The position numbers and the translations under genes are program-made. From positions 1-64,000 of the forward strand of contig CAUQBH010000002.1 in NCBI GenBank assembly GCA_963516675.1: DNA of 64,000 nucleotides, read 5' to 3'. Origin of the DNA: JABCPE02 sp963516675 (GTDB taxonomy: Bacteria > Bacteroidota > Bacteroidia > Flavobacteriales > Weeksellaceae). The notes beneath the pieces were generated by a model. The model made no database searches. It saw only the letters and a list, made by a program, of their open reading frames with translations, and was not told the origin of the DNA. This document shows, in pieces, positions 8,992 through 17,863 of this stretch (the stretch's first letter is position 1; the number at the start of each line of letters is the position of its first letter).

Positions 8992-10155
8992 TTATTTTTT
9001 CCATTCATCTAGCGAAACGTTTCTTTTGGTTTCCTGCTTAATGGAATATCTTGGTCCAGACCAGCCATATATTAATGCCTTGCCTATATTTTGAATTTCA
9101 GTTTCTTCTAGTTCGTATTCATTCCCTTGGTCATCTAGGACATATTTTTTACCATCTCTCTGCGCATCATAATACATTCTGTCTGGCTTCATGTTTTTAT
9201 ATAGTCCTATTTTTGTTGCGTAACCATTGATACTTTCATAAATAGGAGGTACCAATATTTTTTGCTTAAAAAGAACTCCACGGAAATTTCCCTGTGTCAG
9301 TATAAAAACTACTTTTTCACCTTCGCTTATCGCATCATAGCTTATGGGAATAATCTCTTCGCCTTGCATATTGACTAGCCCTGCTTTTTCATCTTTTACA
9401 ACATAAAACACAGATTTTGTTTCTTTATCAATATCTGAAATATCATCATATTTCGGAGGGATAATCACTTTTCCTTCTTTGTCTAAAAGAGACCATTTTC
9501 CGTTAATTTTTGCTTTAATGTATTTTTGCTCAAAGACTTCTGTTATCTCATACTTAGGCTGCACAATGGTTTCTCCATTATACACAACTCCCCAAAGCCC
9601 ATTTTCCACAAAAGGCTTCATTTTGGGATAGTCTTCATAATGATAAAAAACATTTTTAGATTTTAGTTCATAACCATCTCCTAAAAAGAGTACCCAACCT
9701 TCATTATTGGTGAATTTTTCCATCAAAAGCTGGTTTTTAGTGTTCTTTCCTATTCTTACCCTATCCTTTATGACTCGCACATAAATAAGCGGAATGTTTA
9801 CACTTTCATTCTCAAAATAAACTTCCCAATATTTTCTCCTTTTTTTACCATGAAGATATCTGGTTTCTACCAAAGTCATGTCATTTCTATAAATGGGATA
9901 AGAGATTTTCAGTTTTTCATTATCCTCAAATTCAAAATCTATATAATAAGAAGGGCGAATGTCCTCTATCACATTTAACAACCTCAGCAAGTGGTTTTGA
10001 TATTCCCCTTGTTGCTCTTTGTGAGGGATTGATTTTGTATAATATCTACCATTCAGAGTGGTGATATCATCAATTTTCACCATTTCCGAAACTTTGCACG
10101 AATACAAAAAACTTACTAAAATAGAGTAAAAAAGTATGTTTTTAATCTTTCGCAT
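8992..10155 (-). CDS. WG-repeat lipoprotein
   Basis: 387 residues with a lipoprotein signal (SFLYSC, Cys20). The C-terminal half contains several WG (KWG leptospira) repeats: GLWGVVYNGETIVQPKYE, GKWSLLDKEGKVIIPPKYD and KAGLVNMQGEEIIPISYD. These beta repeats occur in envelope proteins of many bacteria and are thought to mediate protein contacts; the partner is unknown. The N-terminal half (DDITTLNGRYYTKS and following) is unfamiliar. It is the first gene of the pair with 8623-8973. Confidence 0.85.
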   Translation of the reverse strand: MRKIKNILFYSILVSFLYSCKVSEMVKIDDITTLNGRYYTKSIPHKEQQGEYQNHLLRLLNVIEDIRPSYYIDFEFEDNEKLKISYPIYRNDMTLVETRYLHGKKRRKYWEVYFENESVNIPLIYVRVIKDRVRIGKNTKNQLLMEKFTNNEGWVLFLGDGYELKSKNVFYHYEDYPKMKPFVENGLWGVVYNGETIVQPKYEITEVFEQKYIKAKINGKWSLLDKEGKVIIPPKYDDISDIDKETKSVFYVVKDEKAGLVNMQGEEIIPISYDAISEGEKVVFILTQGNFRGVLFKQKILVPPIYESINGYATKIGLYKNMKPDRMYYDAQRDGKKYVLDDQGNEYELEETEIQNIGKALIYGWSGPRYSIKQETKRNVSLDEWKK

Positions 10156-10246
10156 TCTTTATAATTTTATGTAAAGTTACATTTTTTCTGTCATGTATTT
10201 GCAGAGCTATTCGAGAAATTAAAAATCAAATTATCATTAAAGAAAA

Positions 10247-12292
10247 TCAAACTTTCTTTTCTAATTTCAATAAAAACGCATACTCCAAAGCATCTTCCTT
10301 CAAGCTCTCAAAACGCCCCGAAGCGCCGCCGTGCCCAGAGGTCATGTCCGTTTTGAAAAGCAGAAAATTATTATCTGTTTTCAGTTCTCTCAACTTGGCT
10401 GTCCATTTGGCTGGTTCCCAGTACTGCACTTGACTGTCATGCAGTCCCGTGGTAATGAGAATATTAGGGTAATTCTTAACCTCCACATTGTCATAAGGAG
10501 AATAAGATTTCATATAATCATAATATTCCTTTTCGTTGGGATTTCCCCATTCATCATATTCCCCAGTGGTGAGCGGAATGGTCTCGTCCAGCATAGTGGT
10601 CACCACATCCACAAACGGCACCTGCGCCACGATGCCACAGAACAGCTCTGGCGCTTCATTCATCACAGCTCCCATCAGAAGCCCTCCTGCACTTCCGCCC
10701 ATGGCGTAGAGATGCTCTGGCGAAGTATAATTTTCTTTAACCAAAAATCTTGCTGCATCTATGAAATCATAAAAAGTATTTTTCTTGTGGAGCATTTTTC
10801 CGTCTTCGTACCATTCTCGCCCTAAATATTCTCCACCTCGGATGTGGGCAATCGTATAGACAAAGCCCCTATCCAAAAGTGAAAGCCTCACGCTGGAAAA
10901 CGCAGCATCCACAGTATGCCCATAGCTGCCATAGCCATAGAGCAGAAGCGGTGTTTCAGCAGATTTTTTCGTGTCTTTGTGATAGACCACAGAAATCGGA
11001 ATGCTGGATTTCCCATCTCGCGAAGGCGCCCATATTCTTTCGGAAATGTAGTTTCCGCTATGGAACTTTCCTCCCAAAACTTCTTGCTGTTTCAGCAGTT
11101 TGGTCGCTTGGTCTTTCATATTATACTCATAGGTAGAGTTAGGCGTAGTCATGGAAACATAGCCATAGCGCAAAGTTTCGGTATCAAACTCTAAATTTAA
11201 TCCGATATAAGCGGTATAAGTAGGGTCATTAAAAGGCAAATACCATGATTTACCCGACTGGTTGTCAATGATTTTAATCTGAAGTAGTCCTCTTTCTCTT
11301 TCTTCGAGAACCAAATAATTTTTGAATATCTCAAACCCTTCCAAAAGCACCTCTTTTCTGTGAGGAATCAGTTCCTGCCAATGTTCTTTTTCCGTCTGCG
11401 AAAGTGACGTTTTCATCAGTTTAAAATTGGTGGCTTTTCCTTCATTGGTCAAAACATAAAAATCGTTCTGGTAATGTTCTACAGCATATTCCAAATTTTC
11501 TTCCCTTTTTTGGAAGAGTTTCCATTCCGCAAAAACATTATCAGCTGGGATAAATCTATGCTCATCCGAAATTGTGGAAGAACTCACGATAAAAATATAC
11601 TCCAAAGATTTGGTTTTAAAAACACCTACATCAAAGGCCTCGTCTTTTTCATGGAAAATCAAAACATCTTCTTCCTGCGGCGTTCCTACCTTGTGCCGAA
11701 AAACCTGAAATGCACGAAGGCTTTCATCTTTTCTGATGTAGAAAAAATACTCATTGTCATTCGCCCAGACGATTTTCCCTGTGGTGTTTTCTATCGCTTC
11801 TGAGAAGTTTTTTTCTTGTTTTAAATCCTTTATTCGGATGGTATAAATTCGCCTTCCTGTAATATCTTCCGAATAGGCGAGAAGTGTATTATTCAGCGAA
11901 ACGGAAATTCCGCCTACATCATAGAAATCGTGGTTTTGAGCTAAAATATTGACATCAAGCAAAAGCTCTTCTTCGCTCTCTAAAGTCTGGTGCTTTCTGT
12001 AAAAAACAGGATATTCTCCACCCTTGTGATAGCGGGTGATATACCAGTATTGATTAAAGAAATAGGGCAGACTCTCGTCATCTTCTTTATAGCGGGCTTT
12101 CATCTCTTGGAAGAGTTCCTCTTGGAGCCGTTCCGTGTCCTTCATGATGAAATTACAGTAGGCATTTTCCTCCTCTAAATAAGCGATGACCTCTGGGTTT
12201 TCTCTCTCATTGAGCCAGTAGTAGTTATCCACCCTCTGGTCTCCGTGTATAGTGAGTTTCTTTTCTATCTTTTTAGCTTGTGGTTGTTTCAT
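10247..12292 (-). CDS. ptrB: oligopeptidase B (prolyl-oligopeptidase family S9A)
   Basis: 681 residues, typical for oligopeptidase B, which cleaves short peptides after Arg or Lys in the cytoplasm (some homologues are periplasmic). An N-terminal beta-propeller region runs to about residue 400. The alpha/beta-hydrolase domain follows, with the nucleophile Ser in MGGSAGGLLMG (about residue 533) and the catalytic His in SGHGGASGRF near the C-terminus. No signal peptide is seen. Monocistronic; GC is visibly higher than in the next gene upstream. Confidence 0.95.
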   Translation of the reverse strand: MKQPQAKKIEKKLTIHGDQRVDNYYWLNERENPEVIAYLEEENAYCNFIMKDTERLQEELFQEMKARYKEDDESLPYFFNQYWYITRYHKGGEYPVFYRKHQTLESEEELLLDVNILAQNHDFYDVGGISVSLNNTLLAYSEDITGRRIYTIRIKDLKQEKNFSEAIENTTGKIVWANDNEYFFYIRKDESLRAFQVFRHKVGTPQEEDVLIFHEKDEAFDVGVFKTKSLEYIFIVSSSTISDEHRFIPADNVFAEWKLFQKREENLEYAVEHYQNDFYVLTNEGKATNFKLMKTSLSQTEKEHWQELIPHRKEVLLEGFEIFKNYLVLEERERGLLQIKIIDNQSGKSWYLPFNDPTYTAYIGLNLEFDTETLRYGYVSMTTPNSTYEYNMKDQATKLLKQQEVLGGKFHSGNYISERIWAPSRDGKSSIPISVVYHKDTKKSAETPLLLYGYGSYGHTVDAAFSSVRLSLLDRGFVYTIAHIRGGEYLGREWYEDGKMLHKKNTFYDFIDAARFLVKENYTSPEHLYAMGGSAGGLLMGAVMNEAPELFCGIVAQVPFVDVVTTMLDETIPLTTGEYDEWGNPNEKEYYDYMKSYSPYDNVEVKNYPNILITTGLHDSQVQYWEPAKWTAKLRELKTDNNFLLFKTDMTSGHGGASGRFESLKEDALEYAFLLKLEKKV

Positions 12293-12360
12293 AGGTTTTA
12301 ACCTTTAAAGGCGACAAAGATAGTGAAAGGTTTTCATTCAATTTTCAATAGTTTTAACAA

Positions 12361-12396
12361 AAAATCCTTTATCAATTATTGAGAAGGATTTTAGTT
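12361..12396 (-). terminator. intrinsic terminator behind the GIY-YIG gene
   Basis: AAAATCCTT and AAGGATTTT arms around a loop of about 14 bases; on the minus strand it is followed by a T-rich run. It lies between the GIY-YIG gene stop and the ptrB start. Confidence 0.6.
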
Positions 12397-12414
12397 AATT
12401 TTTGTATTTGTATA

Positions 12415-13224
12415 TTAGTTCTTATTATATCCAAATTTTCGAGTCAATAGGCTTTCTTTCCACCAACTTTCTCTATTAATGATAATATTATCATCTATTG
12501 TTGCCTTGAATGTATCTAAAATAGAGTATCTAAAATTTTGTTTTATATGTTCGAATGATAATTGTTTTAGCTCTACATTGCCACCATGTCCATTTTCTAT
12601 ATAGTTTTTCCATCTTCCTAGAATCATATTCTCTCCATAAGCTGAACCAACATACATTTTTCCATTAGAAGTATCTGTAATTAAATATACTCCTTTTTGG
12701 TTTTGCAATGCTGTTTTCCATGATTCTTTTTCTACTATACGAGAAAGCTCATTCCACGATAAATTCACATTATCATAACCTGGAAATATATCATTATCAA
12801 ATATATCAGGAAGAATTTCATATAGTTCACATTCATCTATTAAAGACATTGCGTTACGAATCAATTGTGTTGCAGAATTCTTATACTTAATTATTAATCT
12901 TCCAAAATATTTTTTATATTCTGAAAGTTCTTCATATTCATAACCTACTCCATCAATAATATTTAAATCTTTTGTGATTTTTCCAATATGGGTTAATAAC
13001 CATAGGTCTTCTTTTATACGAATAAAGCCAATGGTATTTTCCCCATTTTTAAAGTTTTTCTTTTTACCATTCCAATAATGTCCTATTAAAATTGTCTCTT
13101 CATCATTATTCTTAAATAATGATATGGGGTTTTTTCCTCCAAGATTTATATTAAATCTAATTTTAGTGTTTTTTAATTTTTCTTCACTAAAATTCAGAAT
13201 ATCATTTAACTTTATTGTTGTCAT
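12415..13224 (-). CDS. GIY-YIG nuclease family protein with unknown N-terminal domain
   Basis: 269 residues. The last 95 residues are a GIY-YIG nuclease domain: GVY at 178-180, YVG at 191-193, R204, Glu at 252 in NRESWWKESL, and the ending RKFGYNKN with a late Asn. The first 175 residues form an unfamiliar domain (GHYWNGKKKNF, LWLLTHIGKIT) often found, in my recollection, ahead of such nuclease modules in single-gene accessory proteins. The gene is clearly more AT-rich than ptrB or hemD, which suggests recent transfer. It lies four bases from hemD on the same strand. A role in restriction or DNA repair is possible but not shown. Confidence 0.85.
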   Translation of the reverse strand: MTTIKLNDILNFSEEKLKNTKIRFNINLGGKNPISLFKNNDEETILIGHYWNGKKKNFKNGENTIGFIRIKEDLWLLTHIGKITKDLNIIDGVGYEYEELSEYKKYFGRLIIKYKNSATQLIRNAMSLIDECELYEILPDIFDNDIFPGYDNVNLSWNELSRIVEKESWKTALQNQKGVYLITDTSNGKMYVGSAYGENMILGRWKNYIENGHGGNVELKQLSFEHIKQNFRYSILDTFKATIDDNIIINRESWWKESLLTRKFGYNKN

Positions 13225-13227
13225 ATT

Positions 13228-13971
13228 TTATTTACTATTTGCAATATATTTTTCTATTGCCATAGCCATAGAAGGAGTTTCCTTTGTAGGCGCCATTACA
13301 TCCACACGCAGTCCTGCTTCTTCCGCAGCCAGTCTGGTTCCCTCACCAAAAACACCTATTTTTTTGTCTCCTTGTTTAAAACCTTCAAAATTCTTGAATA
13401 AAGATTTTATTCCCTGCGGACTGAAAAACACGAGCATGTCATAGTCCTTAAGCTTTACATCAGACAAGTCACTGCTTACGGTTTTGTACATCACAGCTTT
13501 TGTCCAGTCTATTCCAGAGCTGTCCAAAACCTTAGGAATATCATCTCCCATCACATCAGAACATGGCAGGAGATATTTTTCATCTGGAAATTTTTTGAAC
13601 AAAGGCAGCATATCCGCCACTGTTTTCTCTCCAAAACTTATCTTTCTCTTTCTGTAAACAATATGTTTTTGCAAATAGTTCGCAACAGCTTCGGACTGGC
13701 AGATGTATCTCATGCTGTCCGGCACTTGGAAACGAAGCTCTTCTGCCAATCTGAAATAGTGGTCTATAGCTCCTCTACTCGTGAATATTATCCCTGTATA
13801 CTGTGAAATATCTATTTTCTGCTGTCTGAATTCCCTTGCATCTACTCCCGCCACTTGTATAAAAGAACGGAAATCCACCTTTATTTTTTCCCTTTTTAAA
13901 AGCTCCAAATATGGAGAAGATTCTGCACTTGGTGCCGGTTGTGATACCAATATTGACCTTACTTTCATCAT
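13228..13971 (-). CDS. hemD: uroporphyrinogen-III synthase
   Basis: 247 residues in the HemD fold (two Rossmann-like lobes). It closes and isomerises hydroxymethylbilane to uroporphyrinogen III for haem and sirohaem. Characteristic parts are VRSILVSQPAPS at the start, GIIFTSRGAIDHYF around 80-95, and DMLVFFSPQGIKSLF with FGEGTRLAAEEAGL in the second half. This family is weakly conserved, but the pattern and the adjacent DUF4271 gene match the usual flavobacterial hemD locus. Confidence 0.9.
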   Translation of the reverse strand: MMKVRSILVSQPAPSAESSPYLELLKREKIKVDFRSFIQVAGVDAREFRQQKIDISQYTGIIFTSRGAIDHYFRLAEELRFQVPDSMRYICQSEAVANYLQKHIVYRKRKISFGEKTVADMLPLFKKFPDEKYLLPCSDVMGDDIPKVLDSSGIDWTKAVMYKTVSSDLSDVKLKDYDMLVFFSPQGIKSLFKNFEGFKQGDKKIGVFGEGTRLAAEEAGLRVDVMAPTKETPSMAMAIEKYIANSK

Positions 13972-13985
13972 TTATCCTTATAGGT

Positions 13986-14627
13986 TCATAAAAATACAAA
14001 CTTCCAAACCGCCAGCATAGGCAAAATTTGGAGCGTGCAAATATACAAAATTTTATAATACCACTCCTCTGGCAAAGGCTTTTCTTTATGGAGAAAATAA
14101 CATATATTTTTTATGACAAAAAAGACCAATCCTGTAATTACATACACAAGGTAAACCCGCTGCTTATCAACTCCTAAGTAGTAATGGACAATGACAGCCA
14201 GCATTATTATAAGTGATTCCACAAAATAAAACCGCTGAGCAATGAATCCCAGAACCATCCATTTTTTAGGTCGGGTAACCGCTCTATAAAACAATAAAGT
14301 AATGAGCGCTTTTAGTAAATAATAAGCACTCAGGATTATTATCATAAATCCTATCTTATTAGGAACCCAGCCCGAAATATCATTGTCCGATATATAACGA
14401 GGAACAATGGGAATATACTGAGCCAACAAAAGAGCTTGACTGACAATAAAAACACAACTGACAAATACCCAACTGAGCAGATTATTCTGAGCCTCTCCAT
14501 AAGACTGCAAAAGATATTCCCTGAAGGAAACCTCTTTCTGTACCCAGTTAAACAAAATCAAATATACTACTCCTAGCCCAAGAAGGGTAAAAATAACCCA
14601 ATCATAGTTTTCAACAATTCTAACCAC
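13986..14627 (-). CDS. DUF4271 integral membrane protein
   Basis: 213 residues with about six hydrophobic helices. The first starts near residue 10 (WVIFTLLGLGVVYLILFNW), and a central helix pair carries LLKALITLLFYRA. This is the DUF4271 family, which in flavobacteria sits directly upstream of hemD. Function is unknown; the conserved linkage hints at a link to haem or cofactor metabolism or simply operon inheritance. The start diverges from the glycosyltransferase gene at 14715. Confidence 0.85.
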   Translation of the reverse strand: MVRIVENYDWVIFTLLGLGVVYLILFNWVQKEVSFREYLLQSYGEAQNNLLSWVFVSCVFIVSQALLLAQYIPIVPRYISDNDISGWVPNKIGFMIIILSAYYLLKALITLLFYRAVTRPKKWMVLGFIAQRFYFVESLIIMLAVIVHYYLGVDKQRVYLVYVITGLVFFVIKNICYFLHKEKPLPEEWYYKILYICTLQILPMLAVWKFVFL

Positions 14628-14693
14628 TCAAAAAAAATTTTCAACAAAAATAAGGTTTTATATCATTTTTAAACCTGAAGATTTAAAAAAGAT

Positions 14694-14701
14694 TATATTT
14701 G
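14694..14701 (+). promoter_or_regulatory. -7 promoter element (TATATTTG)
   Basis: Exact TAnnTTTG match 13 bases before the ATG of the glycosyltransferase, giving a very short leader. Confidence 0.6.
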
Positions 14702-14714
14702 CACCTTATTTTGA

Positions 14715-15431
14715 ATGAAAAAGTTAGTTATTATCCCTACTTACAACGAAAAAGAAAATATCCGAGATATTATTTCGGCTATATTTGCTTTGGGACAAGA
14801 TTTTCATATTTTAGTCGTGGATGATTCCTCTCCTGATGGCACTGCGGAGATTGTAAAAACCCTTCAAAATGAGTTTCCTGCACATCTCCATTTGAGTGTT
14901 AGAAAAGCTAAAAATGGTTTAGGAAAGGCTTATCTGCACGGCTTTGGCTGGGCACTTCGTCATAATTATGATTATATTTTTGAGATGGATGCAGATTTCT
15001 CACACAATCCCAATGACTTACCAAAATTATTGGAAGCCTGCCAAAATGCCGATATGTCCATCGGTTCCAGATACTGCAAGGGCGTGAATGTGGTCAACTG
15101 GCCCATGAGCAGGGTGCTATTGTCTTATTTCGCATCGAAATATGTGAGATTTATTTTAGGAATTCCTATTCATGACACCACGGCTGGTTTTGTTTGTTTT
15201 TCGAGAAAAGCGTTGGAAAACATTGGTTTAGACAAAATCAGATTAAAAGGCTATGGTTTTCAGGTTGAGATGAAATATCGCGCATTCAAAAAAGGACTAA
15301 AATTAGTAGAAATCCCTATCATCTTTACAGACAGAACGCAGGGAGAATCCAAGATGAACGGTGGCATCATCACCGAAGCCATTTTTGGTGTTATTAAATT
15401 AAAATTAAAATCATTATTTGGAACTTTATAA
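14715..15431 (+). CDS. polyprenyl-phosphate mannosyl/glycosyltransferase (GT2, DPM1-like)
   Basis: 238 residues, the size of soluble dolichyl-phosphate-mannose synthases. Such enzymes transfer a sugar from a nucleotide donor to a polyprenyl phosphate on the cytoplasmic membrane face. The GT-A fold signs are VIIPTYNEKENI (5-16), VVDDSSPDGT (34-43), the DxD at D92-D94 in MDADFSHNP, GSRYCKG, and the late QGESKMNGG. No membrane segments follow, unlike Gtr-type members. Followed after two bases by a DUF4296 lipoprotein and then tgt, probably one operon. Confidence 0.92.
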   Translation: MKKLVIIPTYNEKENIRDIISAIFALGQDFHILVVDDSSPDGTAEIVKTLQNEFPAHLHLSVRKAKNGLGKAYLHGFGWALRHNYDYIFEMDADFSHNPNDLPKLLEACQNADMSIGSRYCKGVNVVNWPMSRVLLSYFASKYVRFILGIPIHDTTAGFVCFSRKALENIGLDKIRLKGYGFQVEMKYRAFKKGLKLVEIPIIFTDRTQGESKMNGGIITEAIFGVIKLKLKSLFGTL

Positions 15432-15433
15432 CT

Positions 15434-15793
15434 ATGAAAAAAATCTTTGTAATGGTTCTTTTTCTGGCATTATTTTCTTGTAATAATTCAGCCGAAAAAC
15501 CCAAAAATCTTATCAGTAAGGAAAAACTATCAGAAGTTATAGCAGATTTTGCCATCTATGAGCAGGCCTATGTGATTCAGCCCAAAATGAACTTGGAAGA
15601 TGCCAATCTTTTTGTTTTGAAAAAGCATAATATCTCGGCTCGTGATTTTAAGGATAGTTATAATTATTATATCCACGACTCCAAAAATCTGAATGAAATA
15701 TATGACAATGCAAAAAAAATAATTTTGGAGAAAGACCCGAAAATGAATGAATATTTAAAGAAAAATAAATTCGAAAATAAACCTGAACAATAA
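15434..15793 (+). CDS. DUF4296 lipoprotein
   Basis: 119 residues with a lipoprotein signal (LALFSC, Cys16), then a short helical domain (SKEKLSEVIADFAIYEQAY, HNISARDFKDSYNYY) matching the DUF4296 family. Function unknown. In many flavobacteria this gene lies between the GT2 enzyme and tgt, as here: 2 bases after the former and 11 before the latter. Confidence 0.85.
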   Translation: MKKIFVMVLFLALFSCNNSAEKPKNLISKEKLSEVIADFAIYEQAYVIQPKMNLEDANLFVLKKHNISARDFKDSYNYYIHDSKNLNEIYDNAKKIILEKDPKMNEYLKKNKFENKPEQ

Positions 15794-15804
15794 AATATTC
15801 CTCT

Positions 15805-16938
15805 ATGAAGAATTTTTTTGAAGTTGAAAAAAATACCACTGGAAAAGCCCGCGCAGGGAAAATAACCACAGACCACGGAGAAATACAAACTCCTATTTTC
15901 ATGCCTGTGGGAACTGTGGCAAGTGTAAAAACCGTTCACCAGCACGAGCTGAAAGAAGACATAAAAGCACAAATCATCTTAGGAAACACCTACCATCTGT
16001 ATCTCCGCCCAGGAATGGAGATTATGCAGAAAGCAGGCGGACTGCATCAGTTTATGAACTGGGACAGACCTATTCTTACCGATAGTGGTGGTTATCAGGT
16101 ATTTTCTTTGGCTGCAAGCAGAAAAATGACCAAAGAAGGCGTAAAATTCAAATCCCATATAGATGGAAGTTATCATTTCATCTCTCCTGAAAAGTCAATG
16201 GAAATCCAGCGACAAATAGGAGCAGATATCTTCATGGCTTTTGATGAGTGTACTCCTTACCCATGCGAGTACAACCAAGCCAAAGAATCCATGGAGCTTA
16301 CTCACCGCTGGCTGAAAAGATGTATTGACTGGACAGCAGCAAATAAAGAACTCTACGGACATCAACAGAATTTATTCCCGATTGTTCAAGGTTCTGTCTA
16401 TCACGACCTTAGAAAAATCTCTGCGGAAGTCATCTCAGAAGCAGGAGCCGCAGGAAATGCCATAGGCGGGCTTTCTGTAGGAGAACCTGAGGAAATAATG
16501 TACGAAATCACAGACATCGTTACAGACATTCTTCCAAAAGAAAAACCACGATACCTAATGGGTGTTGGGACGCCTTGGAACATTTTGGAAAGCATCGGGC
16601 TGGGAATTGATATGATGGACTGTGTAATGCCGACACGAAATGCCAGAAACGCTATGCTTTTCACTTGGAATGGTGTGATGAACATGAAAAACCAAAAATG
16701 GAAAGATGATTTTTCACCGCTGGATGAATTTGGGACAAGTTTCGTGGATAGAGAATATAGCAAGGCCTATGTAAGGCATCTTTTCGTAGCGAAAGAATAT
16801 TTAGCAAAACAGATTGCTTCCATTCACAACTTGGCATTTTATTTAGATTTGGTAAGAACCGCTAGAGAACATATTCTTGCAGGAGATTTCTACGAATGGA
16901 AAGACCAAATAATACCTCAGCTGAAACAAAGATTGTAA
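15805..16938 (+). CDS. tgt: tRNA-guanine transglycosylase (zinc-site cysteines absent)
   Basis: 377 residues, normal length. It exchanges guanine-34 of GUN-anticodon tRNAs for preQ1, the committed step of queuosine modification. D93 in TDSGGYQVF, GGLSVGE at 221-227, and IDMMDCVMPTRNARN at 268-282 with the nucleophilic Asp are all present. The structural zinc motif is odd: where classical enzymes have CxCxxC, this protein has G310, S312 and D315 in PLDEFGTSFVDREYSKAY, while the late His (H341 in SIHNL) is kept. The (beta/alpha)8 core looks complete, so it is probably active without zinc or with a different ligand set. Confidence 0.95.
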   Translation: MKNFFEVEKNTTGKARAGKITTDHGEIQTPIFMPVGTVASVKTVHQHELKEDIKAQIILGNTYHLYLRPGMEIMQKAGGLHQFMNWDRPILTDSGGYQVFSLAASRKMTKEGVKFKSHIDGSYHFISPEKSMEIQRQIGADIFMAFDECTPYPCEYNQAKESMELTHRWLKRCIDWTAANKELYGHQQNLFPIVQGSVYHDLRKISAEVISEAGAAGNAIGGLSVGEPEEIMYEITDIVTDILPKEKPRYLMGVGTPWNILESIGLGIDMMDCVMPTRNARNAMLFTWNGVMNMKNQKWKDDFSPLDEFGTSFVDREYSKAYVRHLFVAKEYLAKQIASIHNLAFYLDLVRTAREHILAGDFYEWKDQIIPQLKQRL

Positions 16939-17048
16939 TTTTTAAATTTCAATTAAACAAATCTCCTTTATTTTAGTCATTTATTTACTATTAGGGAGAC
17001 CTTTTTTAAACTATAATTAAATAAATTTAGCTGTTTAAAAAAAATTGT

Positions 17049-17056
17049 TATATTTG
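17049..17056 (+). promoter_or_regulatory. -7 promoter element (TATATTTG)
   Basis: Exact TAnnTTTG match 20 bases upstream of the Crp/Fnr gene start. Confidence 0.6.
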
Positions 17057-17076
17057 CTGACAAATATCATATAATT

Positions 17077-17793
17077 ATGCTGATAGAACATCACATTGAA
17101 ATAGAACATAATTTTCAGAATATTTTCTGTGAAAAATCTTTCCAGGAATGTCTCTCAGAGGAAGATTTTCAGAGATATTTAGATGAAAAAAAAGTTATCT
17201 CTATTCCAAAAGGTAAGTTAGTTTTCGCTGAAGGAGAGATGCCAAAAGGCGTTTTTTTCATACAAAAAGGCGCGATAAAGATCTATAAAATGGGGTTTAA
17301 TAAAAAACAGCAGATTCTACGCTTCGCGAAGGAAGGTGACCTCATCGGTTATCGTTCATTGCTTTCAGAAGAGGAATTTGGTGCTTCTGCTGAAGCGATG
17401 TCTCCTGTGCAGGTGACTTTCGTTTCTGGAGAAATTTTTCATAAGTTACTTATGTCTAATCCGAAGTTGTCCTATGCCATGCTTCAGAAAATTTCTTGTG
17501 AATTAGGAGAGTATTCTAATACGATCACACTCCTTGCACAGAAAACAGTACGAGAAAGACTGGCTGAGATACTTCTTTTATTAGAACTTAAACTAGGAAC
17601 TGATCCAGAAGGTTTTATAAAAATTTCTTTAACAAGAGAAGAAATATCTAACCTTATAGGAACCGCTACAGAAAGTGCAATCAGACTTATCTCTGAGTTT
17701 AAAACTGACCAGCTGATAGAGGTTGAAGGAAGAAATATAAAAATACTAGACCATAACAGATTAAGAAAACTGGGTCATGTAGATTACAATTAA
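17077..17793 (+). CDS. Crp/Fnr family transcription regulator
   Basis: 238 residues. An N-terminal cyclic-nucleotide-binding-like beta barrel (about 30-150; GKLVFAEGEMPKGVFFIQKGAIKIY, GDLIGYRSLL) is followed by a dimerisation helix and a C-terminal winged helix whose recognition region reads LTREEISNLIGTATESAIRLISEFK. There is no cysteine cluster of the FNR type, so an iron-sulfur sensor is unlikely. The effector and targets are not evident. Single gene with its own -7 element and a terminator. Confidence 0.93.
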   Translation: MLIEHHIEIEHNFQNIFCEKSFQECLSEEDFQRYLDEKKVISIPKGKLVFAEGEMPKGVFFIQKGAIKIYKMGFNKKQQILRFAKEGDLIGYRSLLSEEEFGASAEAMSPVQVTFVSGEIFHKLLMSNPKLSYAMLQKISCELGEYSNTITLLAQKTVRERLAEILLLLELKLGTDPEGFIKISLTREEISNLIGTATESAIRLISEFKTDQLIEVEGRNIKILDHNRLRKLGHVDYN

Positions 17794-17802
17794 AATTTTC
17801 AT

Positions 17803-17830
17803 AAAATAGGCTAATGCCTATTTTTTTATG
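17803..17830 (+). terminator. intrinsic terminator after the Crp/Fnr gene
   Basis: AAAATAGGC/GCCTATTTT stem (17803-17811 and 17816-17824) with a 4-base loop, followed by a run of T. Confidence 0.85.
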
Positions 17831-17838
17831 TATTTTTG
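17831..17838 (+). promoter_or_regulatory. -7 promoter element (TATTTTTG)
   Basis: TAnnTTTG match directly behind the preceding terminator and 25 bases before panB. Confidence 0.55.
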
Positions 17839-17863
17839 TCTTTACATTTAAAAAATAAAAACT

